This document shows, in pieces, positions 22,637-33,100 of a stretch of DNA of 64,000 nucleotides. Source of the stretch: Paraconiothyrium sp. Pb-2020 (Eukaryota; Ascomycota; Dothideomycetes; Pleosporales; Didymosphaeriaceae); the NCBI GenBank assembly GCA_022419385.1, contig JAJUBI010000004.1, forward strand, positions 4,197,286-4,261,285. Direction: 5' to 3'. The position numbers were made by a program, and so were the translations under genes. Numbering within the stretch: position 1 is the stretch's first letter; every line of letters begins with the position of its first letter. A model generated the notes under the pieces. That model worked only from the letters and a program-made list of their open reading frames with translations. It was not told where the DNA came from and ran no database searches.

Positions 22637-23476
22637 ATGGCCACACAACTCAGACGTTCAAAGCGCAACCAGCCCTCTTCGACGGCCGAGGAACAAGCCA
22701 CCAAGCCCACACCCGAGGCGACCACCAACGACGCGCCAGCTGGTAGGAAGCGTGGGCGCAAAGCCATTGCTGGGGAAGATACTATAGAAGAAGCTTCAAC
22801 CTCTAAAAAGCACAAGAATAATGGAGCTACCGAGTCTATCACAGAAGATCTACCAGCACGACCACGGCCACAAGATCAACCGTTACCACCCTTTCTCGCA
22901 CTTCCTCGCGAGCTTCGCGATGAGATATACAAGCACGTTTTAGGACACGACGGCTCGACAACTCTCAAACCCGGTTCCCGGAACATTGCCACCCGCTGCG
23001 GCCTGATAGGAGTCAACAATCAGCTTTGCGAGGAGTTTCTCGAGGCCGTCCTCTTTTACGCTCCTGTCATAACAACCACCGTTAAAAATCACAACTTCGC
23101 TCACGTGGTCACCTTCCTCAACCGCCTGTCGCAAGCCCAGCTGGCCCGGCTAAGCTCACGAGGATCCAAAGCCGCAGACCAAGACGACCCCAGCTCCAAA
23201 CGCAGGATCCGGATTATAATCTCGTACACCGCAGGCGCTAGAGATAGTCGTGCACATCTCAATCGCTGGCTCGACAGGTTCGATGTGCCGGACAAGCGCG
23301 GGAAAGAGATTGAGTTTGAGTACCAAGGCGATGGAACTTATGATAATGGCGGGCGCAAGCAGAGGCCGAATATCAGGTCTACGGCGAGTGACAGGTGGAA
23401 TGAGGAGGCGGGGAAGATTGCGGCTGCTGGTAGGGGTAGGAGAGCTTATGGTGGCTACTGGTCGAGGTACGGATAG
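22637..23476 (+). CDS. F-box-like/2EXR-type protein, unknown function
   Basis: Single exon, 279 residues from the ATG at 22637 (the upstream in-frame TTG is not used). The N-terminus is basic and disordered with nuclear-localisation-like clusters (RRSKRNQ, GRKRGRK). At about residues 85-105 is the motif FLALPRELRDEIYKHVL, typical of the degenerate F-box/2EXR domain expanded in Dothideomycetes and other filamentous fungi. The following segment (GLIGVNNQLCEEFLEAVLFY) also matches that type. The C-terminus is Gly/Arg-rich. No substrate-recognition repeat is seen, so a role as an SCF adaptor is unproven. Confidence 0.75.
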   Translation: MATQLRRSKRNQPSSTAEEQATKPTPEATTNDAPAGRKRGRKAIAGEDTIEEASTSKKHKNNGATESITEDLPARPRPQDQPLPPFLALPRELRDEIYKHVLGHDGSTTLKPGSRNIATRCGLIGVNNQLCEEFLEAVLFYAPVITTTVKNHNFAHVVTFLNRLSQAQLARLSSRGSKAADQDDPSSKRRIRIIISYTAGARDSRAHLNRWLDRFDVPDKRGKEIEFEYQGDGTYDNGGRKQRPNIRSTASDRWNEEAGKIAAAGRGRRAYGGYWSRYG

Positions 23477-23926
23477 ATAAGATGTGTAGCATCAAAGTCA
23501 CGAGAATAAGCTAATCGCTGGATCGTTCAAAGTTATTGAAGCGTTATGACTGGGGTTGCTGTGAAACAAGCGTGGGGTATTTATTCTCGAATTAGAGGAT
23601 GCGCAATTTCCCACAAATAGAGGCGCTGTCCACGGGGATAGCCTGCACCTGTAAGCTGGTCCTGAATAGATCAGGCATTGCCGTCCCTATAGCGCGGCAG
23701 TTCAATAAACGCACAGATCTCACGGCCTACATTTTCGCGTAGTCTAGATGAAAGCTTGTCAATGTTAAGCATAGCAGATCAGTGCACTGCCCTGCAATAT
23801 CACTACTATATATTTCGATCATTGCGCTGTTCAAGCCTGAAAGCCGATTCTTTCGTTCTTTGTTCAATCGCTTCTCTTCATTTCTCGCGATCATTAGCCG
23901 TGCTATCATTCGAATCGGCCCTCAAG
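23477..23926. other. intergenic, 450 bp
   Basis: 3' flank of the F-box-like gene and promoter of the secreted-protein gene. A TATATATT tract about 115 bp upstream of 23927 could serve as TATA element. No gene seen. Confidence 0.45.
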
Positions 23927-24642
23927 ATGCCCTCACTCAAGCTCACCCTCCTCTCGGCCGCCGCGGCCTTAACAACCGCAACCGCCAACGACTTCGGTCC
24001 CGCGTTCAGCACTGGACCCGTTTCATCTGGCAATTTCATCCGCGAATCGACTTACACCATCGTTGTACCGCAGGCACCCACCGGCTCATCCGACGACCTG
24101 GCGCTATGGATCGGCATGGGCACCTCAAGCAATGATCTGATCCAAACGATTGTCGACAACACGCCCCAAGACGGATGGACGACGTTCGCATATACTCTCG
24201 TTGGCGGTACTACGCCCGTGTCTGACACGCGGACGAAGACGAGCCCAGGGCACCAGATCGTTACGCACTGTAAGCCACTGCTTAATATCTGTTTCACCCG
24301 ACTATGCCATCTTGCCCAACTTACGACTTTGCAGACAAGTACAGCGACAGCACCAAGAAATACACGCAAACCGTCCTCCTCGACGGCAAGCAAGTCTCCA
24401 CGCTTTCCACTGCCAGCGGCCAAGCGCAGGGCTGGGGCACGGCTGTGGAGTGCCAGTCGAGCAAGTGCGGTACTGCGCCGGCTCATAAGTGGACAAATGC
24501 TACGATCATCATGGACAAGGCGGATCCCAACTACATCAATACGCTGTATAAGAGTGGCGGTACGACGGGAACCATGAAGACGGCGGATGGTGGGAAGACG
24601 TGGACTATTGCGGAGATTTCGGTGCCGAGTTATAAATTTTAG
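23927..24642 (+). CDS. secreted protein, unknown function
   Basis: Two exons, 23927-24269 and 24335-24642, give 216 residues. The start MPSLKLTLLSAAAALTTATA is a clear signal peptide with predicted cleavage before NDFGPAF. The mature part is Thr/Ser/Gly-rich and looks beta-stranded (YTIVVPQAP, LALWIGMGTSS, WTTFAYTLVGG), with a single close Cys pair in VECQSSKC and one NAT sequon. The WIGMGTS-like strand and overall look recall concanavalin-like secreted fungal proteins, but I see no catalytic dyad and make no enzyme claim. The 65-nt intron removes a frame break at CAC-T/AC. Confidence 0.75.
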
Positions 24643-25028
24643 AGATGTAGGAGGAGTGGATGGTGGGATTGTAACTTTCTTGTATATAGTAACATTCACA
24701 ACATGAAGTTTTGGCTTGGTGCACCATGTGCGAAGTAGCCCCGTTTTCCTTTGAGCCTAACCTACGCCTTTTGCGACGCTCTCAACATCGTGAAGGTACA
24801 ATGTTGACTTAAGAACCTGAACAATGGGGCATGACTTCAGATGGACTATTGATTATCATGGCGGAAACTTCAAACTGCGTTGTTTATTCACTACGTACGT
24901 TTAGATCCATCGCTATACATAAGATACCATACCCCTTCGACGTAGAAACATTTCTGCAAAAGATTTCGAGAAGCAGCCTAAAATCAGTTCTAAGGCATCC
25001 CACATTCAGCTTCTTGCCAGATCTAAGC
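24643..25028. other. intergenic, 386 bp
   Basis: Between the secreted-protein gene and the first RING gene. The last 198 bases are open in frame with the RING gene, so its start could lie further upstream; I placed it at MGNQ. Confidence 0.4.
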
Positions 25029-26273
25029 ATGGGGAACCAGGTTTCCACCGCGGATAACGATTTCTATAGGAACCTCGACGAAGAGACTGTTTTGAACAGC
25101 ACCTCAGCGGAGGTGCGTGATCAGGCACAGACTTCACAGCTTCAGTCAGTCATCGCAGGCCGACGCCTAGACGATGATACAACTCCAGATGCGCAGGACG
25201 CAAATGGTTCGACAGTTGACCAGGAAGATGTGGCTCTGAATTGGAACGATGTCGTAGTTGAGGACCTCTCAGATCCAGATGTTGGAGACTCTACTCTACC
25301 GAACCCGGTCGCTACAAGTGACGTGATGAGCGCCATTCATTTCTTTACGCGGGTTCATGTGCCTGTTACTGCGGACGACGAAGAGCAAAACGAGGATCTG
25401 CCATCGCGAGACGAATTTATGGACCCTAATAATCCGAATCCGGGTCTGCTCATCCTCACAGATCCGCGTGCTACTGCTCGCCCATCCGAAGATGATATAT
25501 GCTCCGTCTGCCGCGAGGATATGGAATCCTTGGACGGGCTAGAGGTTATTGTGTCGTGCGGCCACATTTTCCATCGTCCATGTCTTGACACCTGGCTGCA
25601 AACTCCTACTTCTGGTCGTGGAACTTGCCCATTGTGTCGTTGTGTGTTGTTCACCATTCCAAGCGCGGATGATGATGATGATGATGATGGGGAAGCCCTT
25701 TCATATCCTGATTCGTGGCTCCGTGCTAGGTTTGAAGAACTGCTTGCTAGGATTCGAGATTTACATACGAGGGTCCATGAGTTGAATGACACTTGCAAGC
25801 ATCTGGAAGATACGCCAACTGCGTTCGGTCTTTCGGGGCACGAGGACCTTCTCTATGAAGAGCGTGATCGTCTTCGGGCAGACTATCTTGCCGTTGCTCG
25901 GCTATCTGCAGCCCGAGGTTCGGGTTATGAGGACACTGAAGCAGCCCGGCTTGTTCAGCTTGGTGAACACAATGAGCGAAACCGTCAGTTCGCTAACGAT
26001 TTGATTCGCTCCAGGGCCAGGCAGGATGGTCGTAACAAGGACACTGATCTTCTTGAGCACGATCGTGCATTGCTTCGTCGTTTCGACGAGTCAGACCGCA
26101 GGTTCGGTGATCTACTGACCCGTTTTATTGACGAAGCACTCAGCCGAGCTGAAGCAGAGCAAGCTGCATTTCACACTCTTCTCGCAGAGAGTTATGCTGA
26201 CGATATGCTTTCGCGACGCCGTGTTCTCACCGACGACGAATTTGAACTGATGATGCGAGAATACGACCTCTAG
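25029..26273 (+). CDS. RING-H2 finger protein (tandem paralog 1), putative E3 ubiquitin ligase
   Basis: 414 residues from the ATG at 25029. The finger at about residues 158-203 has C-x2-C, C-x-H, H-x2-C and C-x2-C in order (ICSVC...CGHIFHRPC...CPLC): a complete RING-H2 set that should bind an E2 enzyme. An Asp run follows, encoded by a GAT repeat at 25668-25688. The C-terminal half is a long charged helical region (FEELLARIRDLHTRVHEL, DRALLRRFDESDRRFGDLL) likely to form coiled coil. The chosen start MGNQVST fits an N-myristoylation signal. The next gene downstream is a diverged duplicate sharing the LPSR...NP...GLL segment before the RING. Partner and target are unknown. Confidence 0.85.
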   Translation: MGNQVSTADNDFYRNLDEETVLNSTSAEVRDQAQTSQLQSVIAGRRLDDDTTPDAQDANGSTVDQEDVALNWNDVVVEDLSDPDVGDSTLPNPVATSDVMSAIHFFTRVHVPVTADDEEQNEDLPSRDEFMDPNNPNPGLLILTDPRATARPSEDDICSVCREDMESLDGLEVIVSCGHIFHRPCLDTWLQTPTSGRGTCPLCRCVLFTIPSADDDDDDDGEALSYPDSWLRARFEELLARIRDLHTRVHELNDTCKHLEDTPTAFGLSGHEDLLYEERDRLRADYLAVARLSAARGSGYEDTEAARLVQLGEHNERNRQFANDLIRSRARQDGRNKDTDLLEHDRALLRRFDESDRRFGDLLTRFIDEALSRAEAEQAAFHTLLAESYADDMLSRRRVLTDDEFELMMREYDL

Positions 26274-26991
26274 TCAGCGGGCCTTTGAAGAAGCCGGATG
26301 CATAGTATCACGTCTATCTTGAACTTTCTTCTAGATAGAGGCTTGGAGGTTGAGTATGCTCCGCTTGTTAATGTAGTTATGCTAGGGTAATGGTATATAA
26401 GAAACAAATTAGTATATGTAACCTATTTTTATTAAGAGTTATTATCCCAAGTATTCTATATTTTCTAAAGTGCTAACGACCGCTATTATCTATGCCCCTT
26501 TCCGTGTCTGATGGTCAACGATTTGTTGTTTTCTAAGCTACTTTGGTGACTTCCAGTGAAAGATGCGATCATCCGAATCTTGAGGCAGCGACGTCCGGGT
26601 CCATTCCAATTCTACTATGGAGTCAGTGAATACTCACTATTGCTGCATAACTCGATCATCAAGTTAGGTCAGTTGCCTTGGCAGTGAAATTCTTATTTCT
26701 GTCTCAGTGTTTCTCAATCATGTTGGCCTAAACACTATGTCACGAGACCATGCACAACCACGACTGCGGATTTTCAGTGCCGTTTTCAATTTTCAACCTT
26801 CACAAGTCCATGCATTCACTCTAAAATCGCGATTAGACTGATGTGTATATATATATAATGCCCTCCCCTTTCTGCAGGAACACTCCCAACTCGCAACTGA
26901 ACTTGATTCGCACCTCAACTTCAACGTCTCATACAGAAGAAAATTCAGTACATCCACACTTGTCCCTCCGGCATAATTAAAGCCACAAAGT
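26274..26991. other. AT-rich intergenic, 718 bp
   Basis: Separates the two RING paralogs. AT-rich, no coding frame. A TATA-like tract (TATATATATATAA, about 26846-26858) lies 134 bp before the next ATG. Confidence 0.5.
26846..26858 (+). promoter_or_regulatory. TATA-type element upstream of second RING gene
   Basis: An alternating TA tract ending in TATAA, 134 bp upstream of the ATG at 26992, followed by a C/T- and CAA-rich leader as in many fungal promoters. Confidence 0.4.
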
Positions 26992-28065
26992 ATGTCATTT
27001 CCTCAGAATCTCGACATCACGGATCCCAGCAATCCCTCAAGGGACAACACCTCGCATCAATCTCGTTATTCTCCACAGCTTCTCTTGACGGACAACTCTG
27101 AGATTGCGTTTGGCGGAACGGCGATGTCAAACTCCCAAGGCTTAGAGAAGACCCAAGCCAGCCCAGAGTATGTTTCCGACATGGATTCCGTCCAGCCGGC
27201 AGCTTCCGCTCTTCAACTTGACCCTCCGTCTTTACATCCGCAGCTATTCAGCCATACCGTCACCCCTCAAAATGGTCATAGCTCCGCCGTTCCCGCCTCT
27301 TCCGCGGCCCAAGTGAGCCAATACTCTGAATGGGTTGAAAACATGACAGATCGGATCATGGAGGGTATTGAACCCATTCAGAGTCTGACAGATCGGATCA
27401 TGGAGGGTATTGAACCCGAAGTGGATCGTATTGTCGATGAAGCCTTTGATCGGATGGCACAAGATATCATTCGTGGTGTTAGACAAGGTCTCAGGGATCG
27501 TGAATCCGGCGAAGATCATGCCCACGCTCTGCCATCGCGCGAGCATTTCTTAAACCCCAACATTGCCAACGGTCTGCTGGCACTGTCCGAAACCCGCACT
27601 GATGCTCGTCCTCAAGACGTCTGCTCAATCTGTCAAGGAGAGTTTGAGAACTTGAGTGATGCCGTAGTCATCGTTGCATGCGGCCACATCTACCACCGTC
27701 ACTGCCTATATACCTGGTTCGATAACTCGGAACGCTTCGGCACTTGTCCTATGGATCGGCGGCGCCTTTTCGTTATGCCCAGCCGCGCCAACAGCCGGGA
27801 TCGGTCCCCCGACGGAATCCATCCGCATGGGGATGACGAGAGCCGTCTCCGAGGTGCTGATGAGGGCGCTCGTGGTGAACCGGACCGTATGGAATTTCGG
27901 TTGAATGCTCGCGCTGCCGAGTTTCATCCTGATCAGTCGAATTACCCCAACAACGAGGCAGACCGTCGCACCGACCGTCGTTCCGGAACTGAACAGACTG
28001 CTGGCGTAGCTTCAGAAACTCTCTTTCAAGACGGTACTGTCCAGGCCCATGTACCGCGTTCATAG
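26992..28065 (+). CDS. RING-type finger protein (tandem paralog 2) with Asp in the last zinc position
   Basis: 357 residues, single exon. The finger at about residues 206-252 reads CSIC...CGHIYHRHC...CPMD: the eighth ligand position is Asp instead of Cys. Asp is an accepted ligand in RBX1-type RINGs, so activity may be kept. Before it lies a duplicated DRIMEGIEP segment coded by a 42-bp-period DNA repeat. The LPSREHFLNPN...NGLLAL segment aligns with the upstream paralog (LPSRDEFMDPN...GLLIL), showing tandem duplication followed by strong divergence; outside the RING region the two proteins do not resemble each other. The C-terminus is charged and disordered. Confidence 0.85.
   Translation: MSFPQNLDITDPSNPSRDNTSHQSRYSPQLLLTDNSEIAFGGTAMSNSQGLEKTQASPEYVSDMDSVQPAASALQLDPPSLHPQLFSHTVTPQNGHSSAVPASSAAQVSQYSEWVENMTDRIMEGIEPIQSLTDRIMEGIEPEVDRIVDEAFDRMAQDIIRGVRQGLRDRESGEDHAHALPSREHFLNPNIANGLLALSETRTDARPQDVCSICQGEFENLSDAVVIVACGHIYHRHCLYTWFDNSERFGTCPMDRRRLFVMPSRANSRDRSPDGIHPHGDDESRLRGADEGARGEPDRMEFRLNARAAEFHPDQSNYPNNEADRRTDRRSGTEQTAGVASETLFQDGTVQAHVPRS
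27346..27417 (+). repeat. in-frame direct repeat inside RING paralog 2
   Basis: Two identical 30-nt copies, 27346-27375 and 27388-27417, separated by 12 nt (period 42, in frame). They encode TDRIMEGIEP twice. Full identity at synonymous sites points to recent duplication. Confidence 0.9.
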
Positions 28066-29455
28066 TGGTTTCTCCCCAGCGAAGAGCCTGAAGGCCCTTA
28101 AGCTCGGCTGAAACACCCCGCCGATGACTTGTGCCGTCAGCTCTACCTGTTAGAGAGGCTGGGACAGTTCTAGTGTTCCTGCCCAAAGGAGAATATTGGG
28201 CCCGCTACTTCCTGGGCCTAAGATGATTGTTTGTGAGATTCAAGTTTTTCTTTACAATGTTTAGAAGTTTTTCTGTAATATTCCTTTGTACACCGGACTC
28301 TCATTTACAGCTTGCAAGGGGTTTTGTCCATAGACCTACACTTTATTTAACTTTATACATTCTTTCAATATCATCTTCTTACTTTCCTTTACAATATCTT
28401 CATTCCAGTCCCGTTGATTAAAGGTTCACTCTTCAAACAGGCGACGTACAATCTCAACCCCTGAGTCAAGAGCATCAGTATCTGGGCATTGATGCGATGT
28501 TTGATCATAAGCGCTCTCCATCATGATGATGTAAGCACTGTGAACACACACATTAGAGCAGTACTCTCATTTGCCGACAGACAAAATGAAGGGCATACGT
28601 AGATTAAAATCCATAAGTAGACACGAGTATCAACCACTCAATCAACAGATAGTGGAACATAATACCGAGTTATGACAAAGGATATGGTAACATCGCTTGA
28701 AAACAGCATAACGTCACTTAAAAACAGCATAATATCGCTTGAAAATAGTATAACGTCGCCTTGGGATAAGAAGAAAAGCATCGTCGAGGTCTAATTAGGT
28801 GATACATAATGTCTGTGACCGAAATGCTTAGTCTCATAAACTACGTTCCGAGCACAGTTGTCGACGTTAAAAATAGGTTTGAATAGTGCTAGGTTCTGAG
28901 CTCCATATATTAGGACGTTAATTGTTAGCTATAAGCTTGATAACTAATAGTATAGCCTAGGGTGACTCGCTTTATTATGTGTTTTCAAAGTTATGACCTG
29001 AATTTGTACGGCCGTATCTCATATTGGCTCAAGAGCCGGTTCAAGTCGTCCATATGTTCAAGGTTGAAAAGATCTTGACGGATATCGTCACCAGGCCATT
29101 TCAGGAAATGTTCAAATCTTCCGTGCGAATGTCGTCGACCTTGTGAGGTTATAGACAGTTGTCACAGTCTCTAGCAGCTCATAACAAAGACAATGCTGCA
29201 ATCTAGAGCTAGACCGTGAGCATGTGGTCTGTAGTCTTGCGATTCCTCACGTTGTCCCGTCTCACCAGCCATCCCCTTTAGAAATGCGGATCTCCGGTCG
29301 CACACACTACCTCACCATCCCGCACATTGTTTGCTCCTCTTCCCACTAGTCACCCGCCCCACCGACGTTTGCGAAGCACAATCCATGCCACGTACACCCG
29401 AGCACGACCCGCCCTGTCCCACAACATAAAAGCTGCCACCACACCCCTCGTCCCA
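28066..29455. other. AT-rich intergenic, 1.4 kb, with decayed minisatellite
   Basis: No gene is supported. AT content rises from about 28.2 to 29.0 kb. A three-and-a-half-copy 21-bp repeat (28688-28765) lies inside. The right end is C-rich and CT-rich, consistent with a promoter for the putative gene at 29456. Confidence 0.5.
28688..28765. repeat. 21-bp minisatellite with transition-type decay
   Basis: Units start at 28688, 28709, 28730 and (partial) 28751, each opening TAAC/TAAT and containing TCGCTTGAAAA or variants. Differences between the first three copies are nearly all C/T or G/A transitions (CATC/CGTC, CGCTT/CACTT, TAAC/TAAT), the kind of change made by repeat-induced point mutation. 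Confidence 0.7.
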
Positions 29456-30010
29456 ATGATAAATCGACATCGATCAATTCAGAGCACGGAAATCTCTCAG
29501 GACATTGAGGGCAACATCACCATGCAAGACCACCCCGCTTCCAAACCCGCTCCCAACGTCCGCGGCGAAGACGAATCCGAACTGCAATATTTGATGAATG
29601 TCATCGAGACTTTGGCATGGCAATTATCCCCTACGCCTTCGAAACGCCCAGCCGTACTCCTCGGTCGGTATCCCAAATCACATTCCCCGTCCACATCCCC
29701 TTCGTACGTTGCCGCAGTGTACAGCATGTCCAAAGGCGGTTCAAAGGCGCTGGAGTTGGGTCCGGAGATGGGGAGTAGTAGAAGGGAGGCGCTGAGGAGA
29801 TTGTTGGAGGTTGTGGAAGGGGAGGTGGGGAAGGGGATACTGAGGGATGTAAGAAGGAAGGGGGAGAGCGGTGGTGTTGTAGGAGGGGGAGAGGCTGGTA
29901 AAGTGGCGGGATCGAGAGGGGAGGGTAGTGGTGGAGGGGGTGGAAGGAGGCGGGCGAGAGAGGATGTAGATCAGAGAGATGGTTGGGATGGGAGTATGAG
30001 GGAGAGGTGA
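29456..30010 (+). CDS. hypothetical protein, low support
   Basis: An open frame of 184 residues from the ATG at 29456 (the frame extends upstream to a TTG at 29327). No family is recognised. The first half has a plausible helix (ELQYLMNVIETLAWQL) and RREALRRLLEVVEGEVGKGI; the second half is Gly/Arg/Glu low complexity from a purine-rich DNA strand. The opposite strand is also open, so composition may explain the frame. Convergent with the phospholipase D gene. Confidence 0.35.
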   Translation: MINRHRSIQSTEISQDIEGNITMQDHPASKPAPNVRGEDESELQYLMNVIETLAWQLSPTPSKRPAVLLGRYPKSHSPSTSPSYVAAVYSMSKGGSKALELGPEMGSSRREALRRLLEVVEGEVGKGILRDVRRKGESGGVVGGGEAGKVAGSRGEGSGGGGGRRRAREDVDQRDGWDGSMRER

Positions 30011-30144
30011 TCACTGGAGTAAGGTGAAATCTCATTGAGAGGTATCGCTAATTCGTCTCAAAATGACAACTTTGATATGTCTAGGGGCTACAGTCCTAGA
30101 GAAATCGGGAGTGTGCCTCAAGATTCACGTCTCGTATCGAGATT

Positions 30145-33100
30145 TTACGTGTAAAGCTCTTCAGTGAAAGCGTTCAAGCCAACACCCTCCTTCGCAATAT
30201 CCTCTTCCTTGAGGAACAGCAATGGCATCTCGACCAGAGTTCCCTTGATTGTGGACAGGACCTCCTTGACCTCGCGTACACCCTGCTCGCCCTGGCTAAA
30301 GTTCTCTGCGACGACATGACCGATCTTATACAAGCTTGGCTTCTTGTGTTCCTTGTCGCCCTCTTCCTGGGCAAAGAAGCGAGAATAGTATGCATCATAC
30401 TGCTGCCAATTGCGCGCTTCGTCGGAAGGTACTGGATGGAAAACCTTACCGAAGGCATCGGTGTTCTTCTTCGCTCGCCAGTTCCAAAGGTTCTGGAACT
30501 CCTCAGAGAGTGGATCAACGACTTGGCGATCTTCCTCGGAGCCCCAGTCGTAGACGTTTGGCACGCCGATCGGCTGGAAGTTCTCGTCCGGACGCTCAAA
30601 GTTCTGTGGCTTGAGCAAACCAAGATGCTTACGGAAGATCTGGCGACGCAGGGACGCAGCAAATTTAGCGGCACGCCATTGGCGACCGTCCATGTACGAC
30701 TCGACGGTGTCGTTGTCACGAACGATGACCGCGATCTCGGAGTCGTGATCGCCGAGTTGCGAACGGTCGTTCAGATTCGCAGATCCGCAGATAACAACTT
30801 GATCATCTGCAATCAGGAGCTGCACGATGTCAGCATGCTGAGTGAAATGTGAGGGTAATAATCACCTTGCTATGAATGTAGAGCTCCTCAGACACGAAGG
30901 CATCGATTTCGTCCATCTTACCCCCTTCCCAAGGAACGTTACGAATGTCCTCACCACCCAACATGTAGCACTACGAGATGTCAATAAATAAGATCACGCT
31001 CACATGCTAACCAGACATTACTTACCTCGCTAACAGAGTCCCAACGTCCGTTGCCAAGGCCTTGACGCCCTCCGATTTGGGAGGCGGCCTGCTGGTATTT
31101 GTTGTAGTCGTCGCGTTTTTCCTCGTCTGGTCTATTGTCCGGTCTGTTCTGATATTGAGAGCCATAGCCTGAATCCTGGCCGTAGCCTTGATTCTGGTTA
31201 TAGCCCTGGTTACCCCCATAGCCTTGGCTCTGCCCGGGACCTTGATTCTGGCCGTAGTTGGAGGAGCCATCCATCTCGTAGACTCCATACTCTGCTGTCG
31301 GAGGCGGTCGGTAGGCTTGGTAGCCGCGCTCACCCTCTTCCTCGAATCCACGTGTTCCCTGGAAGTCGCCGCGATTCGCTTCGTGAGCGGCGTCATAGCC
31401 TTCACGAGCCTGCTCGTACGACACTCCACTGCGCTCTTCTGCGGCGCGCATTACTCCACTGGCGTTGATGCGATCGTAATTTCGCAGGTTGTAGAAGCGA
31501 ATATAGTCTAGGGGGTTGAATCCCGCTTTTTGGATCTCCTCGTAAATTGAGTGTCCGCCGCGGTTGATGGAATTGTATTGGAACTCCATGATAGCGCGCG
31601 TCCCCAGAGCATCGTCAGATTTCAGGTCACCAGCAAACGCAGGTACGGAGGGCATCATGACAAACATCTTATACCTGCGGAAAATGTCAGTGCGTCGAAG
31701 TCGAAGTGGTAAACGTTATAGGAAGGTGTGTCATGTGCTAGCTTGTGTGGTGAAGGCTGAGAAGTCGTTCTGAAGATTGACTTACCTCTCGCCGTTGCGC
31801 GCCGCCCGGATGATACGCTCAACGATGGCTGCTCCAACTTGATTCCTGACCGGTTTCTGTTCGTTCCCAGTAGCGGTAATGAAAAATTGGTTCTCGATGT
31901 ACACAAAGTGTTTGCTGTTTTTGATGATCTCGCAGTAAGCGTTCTGAATAGAGTGTTCGGTCGTGATGTTGTGACTCCATTTTGCAGAGCTTCGCGTGAG
32001 CTGGCAGTCTGCGCTTCCGCGCTGAGATCCGTGCTGTGCGTGAGACTGATGTTGTTGACCTTCTTCGTGGTGTCCATAGCGGCCAAATTCTTGCTGAGCT
32101 CGGTTATAGAACTTATTGCGGAAGCCTCCGCCTTCTCCACCACGACCAAATAGACCACGCTCACCCTCCTGGCATTCATCGTCGCCCCCAAATCCACGCT
32201 CTCCCTCCCCCTCTTCGCCCCCAAATCCCCGCTGTTGAGGTGGTGGAGGGTATGTACCGCCTTGTTGGGCACCACTGCCGGTGTTCGGGAGTCTTGCATA
32301 ACGTGTATCTTTCTTGCTGTACTTCTCATCGTAAATGAAGTTCCAACGCTGAGTGAAGTGCGTTCTTAAGTCCTGCACAGCGGGGCCTGCGAACGAGAGG
32401 GACACATCTGACCAACCCATGCGTGAGCTTTGCGTCCGATCGAGTTTATTGTTCTCCCAGTTGGGGACGTCCTGGAAGTCTTAAGAGGGGCTGCGTTAGC
32501 TTCGCGAATCCGCCTAGAGAAGAAGCAGCTTACCTAGGATACGGGCATTGTTGAAATCCTGTCCTGGGAACACAATACGATCTAAGTTCCCCGGGTGGGC
32601 ATCGGCAATAGGATGCTGATTTGTATCCCAACGGCCGTAGCACAGATCCAATCCACCCATAAAGGCGATTTCGCCATCTATCAGGCAAAGCTTCTCATGA
32701 TGCGCCCAGTAGAGTACAGTGTCATCATGCGCTCCGTAGATGGCCTTCAGGCTGTCTCCGGGCATCTGTGCCAACTTGGCAGGACTAAAAGACATATTCT
32801 GTAATGATTTGACAAAGGAACCTCCGAGGACGGCTGCGTCCGGCAAGTGATCCGGGTGCCTGAAGACACCAATGTTCGGGTGAAGCGCCTCCAAAGCATG
32901 CTTTGTATGAGCCGAAGAAACTGTAATAGGAGGTTTGATCAGCGGGTCCGTCTTTTCAACTTCTTCCAAAGATTTGAAGATGACATCGAGGCCAATTCTC
33001 GTGAGACCTTTCGTGAAGGGGTCCGTGGACCTAGGGAGAAGAGAGTGTAGATAGTCGGGTAATGATGGATTCAAGTACTTACGCGTCAAGGCCTGGGTCA

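Noticed and set aside
29327..29455. Upstream extension of the 29456 frame
   Set aside because: Begins at TTG, not ATG, and lacks any recognisable feature.
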